A DNA stretch of 48,671 nt from an uncultured Bacteroidota bacterium (GTDB taxonomy: Bacteria; Bacteroidota; Bacteroidia; Chitinophagales; Chitinophagaceae). Positions 1 to 9,600 of this stretch are shown here, piece by piece. The notes below the pieces were generated by a model. That model searched no databases and was not told the DNA's origin. It saw only the letters and a program-made list of their open reading frames with translations. How positions within the stretch are numbered: position 1 is the first letter of the stretch; every line of letters starts with the position of its first letter. The position numbers and the translations under genes are program-made. The stretch is from NCBI GenBank assembly GCA_946479615.1, contig CAMLGR010000015.1, positions 1 to 48,671 on the forward strand, given 5' to 3'.

Positions 1-30
1 AATGATGAATGAGTACTTCCATTCATCATT
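1..30. repeat. short perfect inverted repeat after the M1 peptidase gene
   Basis: AATGATGAATG and CATTCATCATT form perfect 11-bp arms around an 8-nt loop. The repeat lies just past the 3' end of the minus-strand peptidase gene, so it could end its transcript, although there is no clear T-run. The same word style (aatgatgaatg) recurs at about 2098 and 36282. Confidence 0.5.
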
Positions 31-46
31 CATAACTCATAATTTA

Positions 47-2008
47 TCAGAAGGCTTTTTTCCACTTATTATTTTCCCTGTTCCAGTCGGGAAGCAGGTT
101 GTCAGGATCAAGTGTTACTTCCGTGATCGTACTCGTTGTAGGTACGCCAAATGTCCATTCAGGACCGCGTTGCCATACTTCTACCGGCAACTGTATCTTA
201 TGTTCTTTACCATTACTTTCTTTTATCAATACCGTTACAGGCATCGCCATCTTTTCCAGGTTCTCCAGTGTTATTTCTGCACCATTGGAAGGGTTACTCT
301 TGATATACGCAACACCTTTTACGGATTGATCCAGTTTCCAGGTATTCAGCACCCACGCTCTCCAGAACCATCCCAGGTCCTCACCGGAAGCATTTTCCAT
401 GCTATGAAAAAAATCCCAGGGTGTAGGATGTTTGAATGCCCAACGGTTGATGTATTCACGGAAAGCTGCATCAAAACGCTCGGGTCCCAGTACAACATTC
501 CGCAATGCCTCCAGCATTTGCGAGGGTTTCAGGTAAGCGGCTGTTCCCAGGTTGGCCTGCTGAATCACTTCGGGAATATTATAAAGACCATCCATCTTAT
601 CCCCGAACGTTCCTTTTACTACATAATCGGCAGTTGGGTTATCGAAGAAACTGGCGCTTCCAAATTCACCGTTATTAAATGCTTCTGATGAAAGATGATT
701 GATAAATGTGTTGAACCCTTCATCCATCCATGCATATTTTCTTTCATTGCTTCCTACGATCATCGGGAACCAGGTATGGCCAAATTCATGGTCTGTAACA
801 CCCCAAAGCCCCGCGCCGGTTGAGTTATAACTACAGAAAACAATACCGGGATATTCCATACCACCTACTATACCCGCTACATTGGTAGCAGCAGGATAAG
901 GGAATGTAAACCATTTGGAAGAATAATGCTCGATACAACCTTTTACCATTTCAGTAGAACGGCGCCAGTCATTTCCTTTTTTATCCTTTGTACTCTCTAC
1001 CGGGTAAGCACTTACTGCAAGAGATTTTTTGCCACCGGGTAAATTGATACGTGCTGCATCCAGGATAAAAGCGCGCGAAGCGCCCCAGGCGGCATCTCTT
1101 GTATTCTGGATCCTGAATTTCCAGGTACTGGATGTTTTTTTAGGTTGTGCATTTTTATCCGTGATATCTTTTTCACTGCGGATCATGACGGTCTTATCAC
1201 TATTTTTTGCTTCGTTGTATTTTTTTAACTGATCCGCAGTGAAACAATCCTGCGGATTTTGTAATTCACCCGAACCAACCACGATAAGATTGGCTGGTGC
1301 GGTAACACTGTATTCGATATCCCCGTATTCGAGATAAAACTCTCCTGCACCAAGATAAGGCAGTGTGTTCCATCCCTGGATATCATCATACACACACATC
1401 CGCGGGAACCATTGACCCAATTCATACACCCAGCCATTCTTCGTATTCAAACGACCCATACGATCAGTACCATATTCAGGAATCGTAAAATTAAATGCAA
1501 TGGTCAGTTTTATCTTGCCACCTGCCGCCTTTAGTGCATCCTGCAACCAGATCTGCATGCGTGTATCGGTAGTAATATGATTGGCGGCATATTTTTTCCC
1601 GTTGTATTCGATATTGATCGATTTGATCACATCACCATCCGTAAAATTGGAATTGGCCCAGCGACCGCCGGTTTCGGTAGTAGTGGCCGATGCGCGTGAA
1701 TCGCTCCGGTAAATATTCTGATCGAGCTGCAGCCAGAGAAATTTAAGATTGTCGGGGCTGTTATTGGTATAAGTAATTTCTACTTCACCTGTTATACCAT
1801 GTTTAAGTGTATCGAGCGTACAATCGATTTTATAATCAGCACGGTTTTGCCAGTATCTCGGACCGGGTTCACCGCTGGCGCTGCGAAAATCATTGCCGGG
1901 ATAAGGATAAAACTGTGGATTGAATGCTTCTTTTGCATCATAGCCGGATTGCGAAAACGAAAATGCCGTGATCATGGCAAGAATACCACACAAAACAATT
2001 TTTTTCAT
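47..2008 (-). CDS. exported M1-family (gluzincin) metallopeptidase
   Basis: A protein of about 653 residues read from the internal ATG at 2008. That start gives a clean signal peptide (MKKIVLCGILAMITAFSFSQ), whereas the longer frame adds 13 residues ahead of it. The M1 zinc site is complete: HEFGH near residue 406 followed after exactly 18 residues by the third ligand Glu in MDEGFN, preceded by a GGMEYPG motif equivalent to the family GxMEN exopeptidase motif. The N-terminal half has the beta-rich fold expected of M1 enzymes. It probably acts in the periplasm or at the surface, trimming peptides from the N-terminus. It is the last gene of a minus-strand run but is separated by over 100 nt from the gene upstream, so co-transcription is uncertain. 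Substrate is unknown. Confidence 0.9.
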   Translation of the reverse strand: MKKIVLCGILAMITAFSFSQSGYDAKEAFNPQFYPYPGNDFRSASGEPGPRYWQNRADYKIDCTLDTLKHGITGEVEITYTNNSPDNLKFLWLQLDQNIYRSDSRASATTTETGGRWANSNFTDGDVIKSINIEYNGKKYAANHITTDTRMQIWLQDALKAAGGKIKLTIAFNFTIPEYGTDRMGRLNTKNGWVYELGQWFPRMCVYDDIQGWNTLPYLGAGEFYLEYGDIEYSVTAPANLIVVGSGELQNPQDCFTADQLKKYNEAKNSDKTVMIRSEKDITDKNAQPKKTSSTWKFRIQNTRDAAWGASRAFILDAARINLPGGKKSLAVSAYPVESTKDKKGNDWRRSTEMVKGCIEHYSSKWFTFPYPAATNVAGIVGGMEYPGIVFCSYNSTGAGLWGVTDHEFGHTWFPMIVGSNERKYAWMDEGFNTFINHLSSEAFNNGEFGSASFFDNPTADYVVKGTFGDKMDGLYNIPEVIQQANLGTAAYLKPSQMLEALRNVVLGPERFDAAFREYINRWAFKHPTPWDFFHSMENASGEDLGWFWRAWVLNTWKLDQSVKGVAYIKSNPSNGAEITLENLEKMAMPVTVLIKESNGKEHKIQLPVEVWQRGPEWTFGVPTTSTITEVTLDPDNLLPDWNRENNKWKKAF

Positions 2009-2121
2009 ACGTAGAATGATTAATAAAAGATATCTAAGGTATAACAAATGACTGCAAAGCTATTGCCGTTAACCTTGTATTTGGAAATATTTACATAAAT
2101 GAATGATGAACGGCAGAAAGA

Positions 2122-2838
2122 TCAGGAGAATAAGGATGCGGCAACAGCCACACTTTCAGGTTTGCCTACATCGACCCATTTATCGCCCTGGTGATCATAA
2201 CCCAGAATAACATGGTTTCGAGCCAGTTCGAGGTATAAATCGGTCAGTGAAAATTTGCCGGGGAATGGCATATTACGGAAAACATCGTACTCGAATACCA
2301 CAACGCAACTGTAAGCTTTTTGTATAAGATCGGGTTGCTGAACAGAGATCTTTTGTTCGCCGGTTGTATTATTGATCCATCCGCACAGCCTGTTATTATT
2401 ATTGAATAAAAAATTACGCGATGTTTTCCGATCGCTTACCGCAAAAGAAATAAGTGGTTTGTGTTGCTGATGAAAAGAAAGAAGTTGATTGACGTCCAGG
2501 TCGGTCAGCACATCTACATTGCAGGTGATGAATCGTTCGCCGGGTGTAAAAAGTGGTTCCGCTTTTAACAGGCCGCCTCCCGTTTCCAATACCTTATCTG
2601 TCTCATCGCTGATGATAATATTACTACCCCAGCCATTATTCGTTTTGATCGCATCGATGATCTGGTCGGCGAAATGATGAACATTGACGATGACATCGGT
2701 GATATGGAAACGTTGCAGGTATTCAATATTCCGTTGCAGCAATGATTTTCCATTGACAAGCGCCAGTGCCTTGGGATGTTTGTCGGTCCAGGGTTTGAAA
2801 CGGGTGCCTAAACCGGCCGAGAATATCATTGCTTTCAT
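2122..2838 (-). CDS. MurU-like sugar-1-phosphate nucleotidyltransferase
   Basis: A 238-residue protein of the NTP_transferase family. The N-terminus MKAMIFSAGLGTRFKPWTDK is the nucleotide-binding signature (GxGTRxxPxT), followed by HPKAL, and TCNVDVLTDLD supplies the metal-binding Asp. Length and sequence are closest to MurU (N-acetylmuramate-1-phosphate uridylyltransferase) and to mannose-1-phosphate guanylyltransferases. The gene upstream on the same strand encodes an AmgK-like sugar kinase, and the AmgK/MurU pair is the known anomeric peptidoglycan-recycling route in Pseudomonas. That neighbour is the main reason for favouring the MurU reading; another hexose-1-phosphate is possible. Confidence 0.8.
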   Translation of the reverse strand: MKAMIFSAGLGTRFKPWTDKHPKALALVNGKSLLQRNIEYLQRFHITDVIVNVHHFADQIIDAIKTNNGWGSNIIISDETDKVLETGGGLLKAEPLFTPGERFITCNVDVLTDLDVNQLLSFHQQHKPLISFAVSDRKTSRNFLFNNNNRLCGWINNTTGEQKISVQQPDLIQKAYSCVVVFEYDVFRNMPFPGKFSLTDLYLELARNHVILGYDHQGDKWVDVGKPESVAVAASLFS

Positions 2839-2861
2839 ACTATTGCTTTTTTATCAAATAG

Positions 2862-2934
2862 GATCATGGGATTCACATCGAAATTCTATGTGTGTATTCC
2901 TATTTGTCCTATGATTCTATGTGGTAAAAATTAA
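2862..2934. repeat. degenerate copy of the CTATGTG dispersed repeat
   Basis: The gap between the uridylyltransferase and kinase genes contains repeated CTATGTG-like words and ends in CTATGTGGTAAAAA, matching the arm and start of the conserved centre of the palindromes at 21246 and 42629. Only one arm is clear, so this is a decayed or half copy. Confidence 0.5.
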
Positions 2935-2944
2935 ATCGATATTA

Positions 2945-4402
2945 TCAATAGGCGCTATTCTGCCAGTTCTTTGCATCCTGTACCAAATGTTTTACCTCGA
3001 TCTTTACCTTGAATTTATTTCTTAAATGCCTGGCTAATGCATCTGCGGCATACACGCTACGATGTTGCCCGCCGGTGCAACCAAAGCTCACCGATAAATT
3101 ACCGAAGCCTCGTTTGATATAATCTTCCACGGAAATATCCACCACATCGAATATACTATTGATAAATTCCGGCATTTTGGTTTGCTGTTCCAGGAAATCC
3201 TTTACTTCTTTATCACGACCGGTTTTTGTTTTCATGCTCTCCACGCGACCGGGATTGAGAATACCCCGGCAGTCAAATACAAAGCCACCACCATTGCCGG
3301 ATTCATCCACCGGGATAGCATTACGGTAAGAAAAACTATGGATCCTGACCACTAAAGGCGTTTCATCAGTTGCCTGCACCGGTGTGAATTGCCGGACGAT
3401 CTCATCCGAAACACAGAGATCAAGTACTTTTTTAAATTCCGGTACAGCGATACCCATACTTTGATTCCGGAAAAAATCGCCCAGGTTTTTTAAGGCCAGG
3501 GGAATGCTGGTAAGAAACTGTGCTTTCCGTTCAAACAAACCACGGAATCCATAGGCACCTAGTACCTGTAACAAACGGATCAATACATATCCATTGTACT
3601 GGCTGCGGAAAATAGTCCTGTCAAGCGGAGCATTGATCAGCGCTTCAAAACTATCCATATAATCTTCCAGCAGGTTATTCTTCCATTCGGCAGGAAGATT
3701 GGCCCTTGCCTGCCAGAGCATAGAGGCTACATCATATTGCGGCGCACCTTTCATGCCGCCCTGGTAATCGATAAAGTGAACACTGTTATCTTCCTTCACC
3801 ATAATATTCCGGCTCTGAAAATCGCGGAACATAAAATATTTATACTCGGTATGAGTAAGGTAATTGCTCAATGCCTCGAAGTCATCGATGAGTTTTTGTT
3901 TGTCATACGGTTTACGTAAAGCATCGAGGAAATAATATTTGAAATACAGCAGATCGGCCATGATAGCTTGTTTGCCGAATTCTTTATTGGTAAGACATTT
4001 ATTATAATCCAATCCCAGGTCGCCTTTTACCTGCAGGTTGGCCAACGCATCAAGGCTTTTCTTAAACAGGTCGTATACGGACGACGCCATTCCTTCCGAT
4101 TCCAACCGGTTGAGAAGGGATACATCCCCAAAATCTTCCTGTAAATAAAAAATCTCATCGTCACTTACGGCGAGTATGCGTGGTACAGCCAGGTTTTTAA
4201 TGATAAACTGGCGGGAAAAATAAATAAAGCTGTTATTCTCTTTGACATTGGCCCCATAAGTTCCGATAACAGATTGATCAGGACCATATAAACGGAAATA
4301 GCGACGCTCGCTGCCCGATTGCGGTAATACATCTACCGAAACTGCATCAGCGCCCTTCCATTTTTTATATAATGCATTGATTGAATTGAGAATTGCTTCC
4401 AT
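2945..4402 (-). CDS. AmgK-like sugar kinase fused to a RapZ C-terminal domain
   Basis: A protein of 485 residues in two parts. Residues 1 to about 320 are an aminoglycoside-phosphotransferase-fold kinase: FRDFQSRNIM is the catalytic loop (Asp and Asn kept, first His replaced), and HFIDYQGG holds the metal-binding Asp, both close to AmgK, which phosphorylates MurNAc/GlcNAc at C1. Residues about 335-485 match the RapZ C-terminal domain, including SFGCTGGQHRSVY and the preceding FDCRGILNPGR. RapZ in E. coli binds glucosamine-6-phosphate through this domain. The fusion suggests sugar activation coupled to sensing of an amino-sugar metabolite (inference). The downstream MurU-like gene supports a recycling pathway. 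Start is the only good ATG, with little upstream space. Confidence 0.85.
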   Translation of the reverse strand: MEAILNSINALYKKWKGADAVSVDVLPQSGSERRYFRLYGPDQSVIGTYGANVKENNSFIYFSRQFIIKNLAVPRILAVSDDEIFYLQEDFGDVSLLNRLESEGMASSVYDLFKKSLDALANLQVKGDLGLDYNKCLTNKEFGKQAIMADLLYFKYYFLDALRKPYDKQKLIDDFEALSNYLTHTEYKYFMFRDFQSRNIMVKEDNSVHFIDYQGGMKGAPQYDVASMLWQARANLPAEWKNNLLEDYMDSFEALINAPLDRTIFRSQYNGYVLIRLLQVLGAYGFRGLFERKAQFLTSIPLALKNLGDFFRNQSMGIAVPEFKKVLDLCVSDEIVRQFTPVQATDETPLVVRIHSFSYRNAIPVDESGNGGGFVFDCRGILNPGRVESMKTKTGRDKEVKDFLEQQTKMPEFINSIFDVVDISVEDYIKRGFGNLSVSFGCTGGQHRSVYAADALARHLRNKFKVKIEVKHLVQDAKNWQNSAY

Positions 4403-4430
4403 AGAACAAATGTAGAATAAACAAAATGGG

Positions 4431-5420
4431 TTAACAATGTTTCAGCCATTCATTTAATACAATCATTTCTTTTTCTTCCACTACGTTGATCTTTAACAAT
4501 GCTTCATAGGCATTATAAAGATTATCTTTTACTGTGGCGCTGCTCATGGCATTCTTTACTGCTTCCAGCGATTTTTCCGTATGAAGATACATAGGTACTT
4601 CACTTTCAAAATCCTTGAAATAATCATGCACATTCCTTTTTTGTACTACTGTCGCTTCTGTAAAACCAAGCCGGTAATCATGTTGCCAAAGGATCGGTTG
4701 GGCAATAATGCCACGCAGAATATCGGTAAAACGAAAAGTCACAAAGGAGGGAAGGAACAATAAAGGAAACAGTTCTTTACGGATCGCTGTATTCTGTGAG
4801 TTAAAAGGGGAAACAGTTTCTTTTTCCAGTACCACCGGTTCTTTTTTCTGGAAAACGCAGGGTTTGTCAGAAGTCAGCCGGTAAATGGCATCCACATCGG
4901 GATCTTCATCTGCCAGGCCCTGCCAGATACCAATGTTTTGGGATTGTTTATGTTGCTGCCAGGTCAGTTTTTCGCGGCTGTCATTGATATTGCGCAAGGG
5001 TAAACCACGGGGCCAGATTGGTTGTTCGCTGAAATGATGGTATACATTCACCCATCCCAGCCCGGCAGTGGAGGAAATGAATTCGCCTTTGAAACCGGGA
5101 AAATTCCAGTTTTTATAAGGGATGTTATCGTCATCGGTATCGATGATCACTTCGGCACCCTGCTGCATGGCATAGACATAGCCCAGCATTTTTCTGCCGT
5201 AATGATTATACGGAATAGCACCTGCAAAAGAAGAAGAAAGTTCCAGTTGTTTTTCTACATCCAGATAAACGCAATTCTTATAATTCCAGTCAGCAGGTGT
5301 TTTTTTATCTCCGACCACCACTAATTGATAATCATCGAGACCAGCAAATGCTTCGATCGCTTCGGTAGGTTTGAAAATACTGGTGATAACGATGAACTTC
5401 TTTACAGGTCGTTTTGCCAT
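4431..5420 (-). CDS. STELLO/DUF288-type glycosyltransferase-like protein
   Basis: A protein of 329 residues resembling the DUF288/STELLO family. Near the N-terminus is FIVITSIFKPTEAI, then VVVGDKKTPADW, and EVIIDTDDDNIPY, an acidic DxD-type cluster expected of a GT-A sugar-nucleotide binding site. There is no signal peptide or membrane span, so it is probably cytoplasmic. The start overlaps the end of the upstream gene by 19 nt, so the two are almost certainly co-expressed and may act on the same glycan. Donor and acceptor are unknown; the fold is inferred from motif pattern. Confidence 0.75.
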   Translation of the reverse strand: MAKRPVKKFIVITSIFKPTEAIEAFAGLDDYQLVVVGDKKTPADWNYKNCVYLDVEKQLELSSSFAGAIPYNHYGRKMLGYVYAMQQGAEVIIDTDDDNIPYKNWNFPGFKGEFISSTAGLGWVNVYHHFSEQPIWPRGLPLRNINDSREKLTWQQHKQSQNIGIWQGLADEDPDVDAIYRLTSDKPCVFQKKEPVVLEKETVSPFNSQNTAIRKELFPLLFLPSFVTFRFTDILRGIIAQPILWQHDYRLGFTEATVVQKRNVHDYFKDFESEVPMYLHTEKSLEAVKNAMSSATVKDNLYNAYEALLKINVVEEKEMIVLNEWLKHC

Positions 5421-6331
5421 TTCGATAATTTAATAGGGTGGTAAAATAATTGATCCGGCGGAAACCCAGCCAGTAAGGATGATAATGATTTATGGTATTC
5501 TTTTTCTACCGCTTCAATCTCCTGTGCCGACCACAACGCCTTTCCCTTTAGCAGGCTATCTTTACTCTGCACGATCGAGCGCGAGGATAATAAAAGCGCT
5601 GTGGGAATAGCTATTTCAACGAACAATCCTGCCGCTGCCATGATACCGCAATAGCGGCAAAAATCATAAATACTATTGTTGGTAATGATCAGTACATCGG
5701 AATAGGAACCGGCGACGGGATAAGGTAATTCTATCTTGCCATGCTTCTTGAATCGTTTCCAGCCCATCCAATGGTATTGTTTGAAAAGCCAGTAACGTAA
5801 ACTTTGGATGCCTTTCGGTTTTTTGGTGCCAAAAATATTCGATTTGGATACGGGTGTTACTTCCAGTCCGTGATGGTTAAAACGTCGTACGGCTTCTTCC
5901 CGGGAAGGCAATTCGTTTTGGATCTCGGCTCCTTTCCGGTTCTTAAAAAAATCGATGCCTTTATACGTGTGCCACCAGGCTTCCTGTATATTTTGAAAGG
6001 AAAAAATGCCCGGTATAAAATCTGACCCTGCAGGCACACCGGTTTTGTCTGATACATTCGATTCATTGATAGCCGGGTTCAGGATGCAATCGTCTCCTGT
6101 AAAAATATAATGGGTGAATTCTTCTTTAAAAAAACGGGGATAGCCCTGGGCAAAAAAGGATTGAAAATAATGGGAGCTTTCATACACAGGGATGACATTG
6201 GGATGCGACCCGTTGTAAAAAGGAACCAGGAAATAGATATTCGAAAACCTTTTCGCATACATTTTTTCAAGCACGGGTATGTTCTTGTCATACCGGTGAT
6301 TGAATACTATGATCAGACATGCTTTTGTCAT
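5402..6331 (-). CDS. hypothetical glycosyltransferase-like protein
   Basis: About 309 residues from the ATG at 6331; the longer frame starting at 6379 adds 16 residues that do not look native. The N-terminus MTKACLIIVFNHRYDKNIP resembles the first strand of a GT-A fold, and HYIFTGDDCILNP places a GDD acidic motif where a DxD metal site would be. The C-terminal half (SDVLIITNNSIYDFCRYCG) shows no family I can name. It overlaps the DUF288-type gene downstream by 19 nt. Probably a partner glycosyltransferase of that protein. The function is inferred only from shape and neighbourhood. Confidence 0.6.
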   Translation of the reverse strand: MTKACLIIVFNHRYDKNIPVLEKMYAKRFSNIYFLVPFYNGSHPNVIPVYESSHYFQSFFAQGYPRFFKEEFTHYIFTGDDCILNPAINESNVSDKTGVPAGSDFIPGIFSFQNIQEAWWHTYKGIDFFKNRKGAEIQNELPSREEAVRRFNHHGLEVTPVSKSNIFGTKKPKGIQSLRYWLFKQYHWMGWKRFKKHGKIELPYPVAGSYSDVLIITNNSIYDFCRYCGIMAAAGLFVEIAIPTALLLSSRSIVQSKDSLLKGKALWSAQEIEAVEKEYHKSLSSLLAGFPPDQLFYHPIKLSKWQNDL

Positions 6332-6383
6332 AAGGTTGCCAAAAGTAGAAAGAAAGTATGAACCGGGGTCTGAAATCAAATGT

Positions 6384-6558
6384 CTGAACCATGATTTTAA
6401 GGATTAGGGGGATTTAGGGGAAATGAAAGAGGCTGATTATTTTATTTCTGCCGGGAAGACGGTAAGACGGAAAGGAGTAGATCGTTTTGCTAATACTCAT
6501 CTTTCCGGCACACTTTCCTGAAAATCCCCTAATCCTTAAAATCATGGTTCAGACAGCC
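6384..6558. repeat. nested palindromic repeat (two families)
   Basis: Outer arms of about 33 bp begin TGTCTGAACCATGATTTTAA on the left (from 6384) and read as its reverse complement on the right (to 6558), with one extra G. Inside, from about 6451, lies a second palindrome with GCCGGGAAGACGGTAAGACG on one side and CTTTCCGGC on the other. Relatives of the inner element are at 25350 and 37302. It separates divergent genes, so it is not a simple terminator. Confidence 0.75.
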
Positions 6559-6570
6559 TACTAACAACTG

Positions 6571-6599
6571 TTTGCCACCATCTATTTTTATTACTTTTG
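6571..6599 (+). promoter_or_regulatory. Bacteroidota-type promoter for icmF
   Basis: TTTG at 6571-6574 and TACTTTTG at 6592-6599, separated by 17 bp, match the Bacteroidota -33/-7 pattern (TTTG, about 19 bp, TAnnTTTG), with a slightly short spacer. Transcription would start near 6606, leaving a very short leader before the ATG at 6618. Confidence 0.5.
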
Positions 6600-6617
6600 C
6601 AACTGCATACAAATAAT

Positions 6618-9600
6618 ATGGCGTATACCCCTACCAGTAAAGTAAGAATTGTAACGGCAGCGGCCCTGTTCGATGGTCATGATGCGGCGATCAATGTCAT
6701 GCGGCGGATCATGCAAAGCAAGGGCGCGGAGATCATTCACTTAGGGCATAACCGTTCGGTCAAAGAAATCGTGGAAACGGCGATAGAAGAGGATGTGCAG
6801 GGTATTGCCATTACCAGTTACCAGGGCGGGCACGTAGAGTTTTTCAAATACATGAAAGACCTGTTGACGGAGAATGGCTGCGGTCATATTAAAATATTTG
6901 GTGGCGGCGGCGGCACCATTCTGCCCGAAGAAATTGAAGAATTGCACCAGTATGGTATTACCCGCATTTACTCACCTGATGACGGCCGTCACATGGGGCT
7001 GGAAGGAATGATAGAAGATGTGATTGCGAAATCGGCAGATTCAACGCTCAGCATCCAGGCCCCCTCTAAATCTGCCCCGGAGGGAGAGACTTCCGAAAAG
7101 TCTGTAAATGGAGAGAAGCGTTATGTTTTAGGAGAGTGGAAAGATGTTAAAAGGATTGCAAAGGCGATATCGTTGGCTGAAAATGGCGAGCCATATAAAT
7201 TTTTGTTTACTAATAAAGCAATAAACGGACGTGAATTTTTCGAAACATCCGATAAATCTTATTATAAAATATTAAAAGAGTTTGCCCTCAGCCATAGAAG
7301 GAAATCCACAGAAGCAGAAGATTTTCTATGGCAACAATTAAGAGATAAACAGGTGGATGGGATTAAATTCAGAAGACAACATATTATTGATAAATACATA
7401 GCAGATTTCGTTTCACTGAAAAACAGGTTAATTATCGAAGTAGATGGCAGTATACATCAATTACCGGATAACCTTGTCAGCGATCAGCAACGTACCGAAA
7501 GATTAAATGAACTCGGGTTTAACGTATTGCGCTTTACAAACGATGAGGTATTGCATAAAACAGAAAGCGTAATCACTTCCATAAAGAAAAAATTTCACGA
7601 ATTATCAGCATCTTCGGAAGTCTCCCCCGTAGGGGGAGATTTAGAGGGGGCCGAAGAGCCCGTTGTTCTCGGTATCACCGGTACCGGTGGCGCCGGAAAA
7701 TCATCCGTTACCGATGAGATCGTGCGCAGGTTCCTTACCAACTTCAGGGATAAAACCATTGCGGTCATTTCTGTCGATCCTTCCAAAAAGAAAACAGGTG
7801 GCGCCTTGCTGGGTGACCGCATACGAATGAATGCTATTTCGCATCCGCGGGCATATATGCGTTCACTGGCTACCCGGGAAAGTGATAAGGCATTGAGTGA
7901 ATATGTGCAGGAAGCGATCGATATATGTAAAGACGCGGAATTTGATTTTATTATCCTGGAATCGGCCGGTGTAGGGCAAAGCGATGCTTCCATTCTCGAT
8001 TATTGCGATATCAGTATGTATGTGATGACGCCGGAATACGGCGCGGCATCGCAACTGGAAAAGATCAATATGCTCGATTATGCCGATCTTATCTGTATCA
8101 ATAAATTTGATAAATCCGGTGCGCTCGATGCGCTTGCTGATGTAAAAAAACAATACAAGCGGAATCATTTATTATTTACCGCCAAAGACAGTGATCTTCC
8201 TGTTATCGGTACGGTGGCCAGCAAATTCAATGATGATGGCATCAATCATTTATTTGAATTATTGCTTAAAAAGATCATCGAAAAAAAGCAGGTAAGTTTT
8301 GGGGAGTATCATTTTTCCGAAACGGCAAAAATGTCGCAGGCGATTATACCCAGTAGCCGGGTGCGATATCTTTCCGAAATCACGGCCGGTAACCGCGGCT
8401 ATGATAAACTGGTAAAAGAACAGGCGGCCATTGCTTCCAGATTGTACCAGTTGCAGGGCGCTTTAAATGTCATCACATCTTCGGGAGATGCCACAGACAA
8501 ATTGCAGGAAGCATTGCAGAAGCAGATTGAGTTTTTTACCGAACAATTAACTCCTGTCAGCCGTAAACTACTCACCAACTGGGAAGAGAAACTAAAAGAA
8601 TACCAGAAAGATTTTTATGAATATACGGTAAGGGATAAGGTCATCAAACAACCGATGACATCCCAAAGCCTGAGTGGAACAAGAATACCTAAAGTCGTCT
8701 TACCCAAATTCAGGGACTGGGGTGATATTCTCCAATGGCAGGCGCAGGAGAACGTACCGGGTCATTTCCCATTTACAGCCGGTGTGTTCCCATTGAAAAG
8801 AGAAGGAGAAGATCCTACACGGATGTTTGCCGGTGAAGGTGCACCCGAACGAACCAATAAACGCTTTCACTATGTAAGTACGGATCAGCCGGCCAAACGT
8901 TTATCAACTGCGTTCGACAGTGTTACTTTATATGGAGAAGATCCCGATCATCGTCCCGATATATTTGGAAAGATTGGCAATAGCGGCGTGAGCATTGCTA
9001 CTGTTGATGATGCTAAAAAACTATACAGCGGTTTTGATCTTTGCGATCCCAAGACATCTGTATCCATGACCATTAATGGTCCGGCGCCCATGCTTCTTGC
9101 TTTCTTTATGAATGCAGCCATCGATCAGCAATGTGAGAAATGGATAGAAGCGAATGGTCAATGGGCAATGGTCAATGAGGCATACGCTAAAAAATTTGGT
9201 ACTACAAAAAAACCGGTATATTTCGATTCGTCAGTTTCCGGTTCATCAAGGGAAAATCTTCCTCCCGGCAATAATGGGCTGGGCTTAAAACTTTTGGGTC
9301 TTTCCGGGGATGAAATATTGCCAGTTGATGCCTATGAACAATGCAAACAGGCGGCTTTGCAACAGGTGCGCGGAACCGTGCAGGCCGATATTTTAAAAGA
9401 AGACCAGGCGCAGAATACCTGCATCTTCTCTACCGAGTTTGCGCTTAAACTCATGGGTGATGTACAGGAATACTTTATTCAAAATAAGGTCCGCAATTTT
9501 TATAGTGTATCGATCAGCGGTTATCATATTGCAGAAGCCGGTGCGAATCCTATCACCCAACTGGCGTTTACGCTGGCGAATGGATTTACCTATGTGGAAT

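Noticed and set aside
2..688. Long plus-strand open frame at the window edge
   Set aside because: Lies wholly opposite the M1 peptidase gene, whose zinc motifs and signal peptide are clear; its translation has no protein-like pattern.
7058..7652. Intein or prophage-type insertion in icmF
   Set aside because: No intein splice blocks at the borders and no integrase or transposase gene; the content is a DUF559 domain only.
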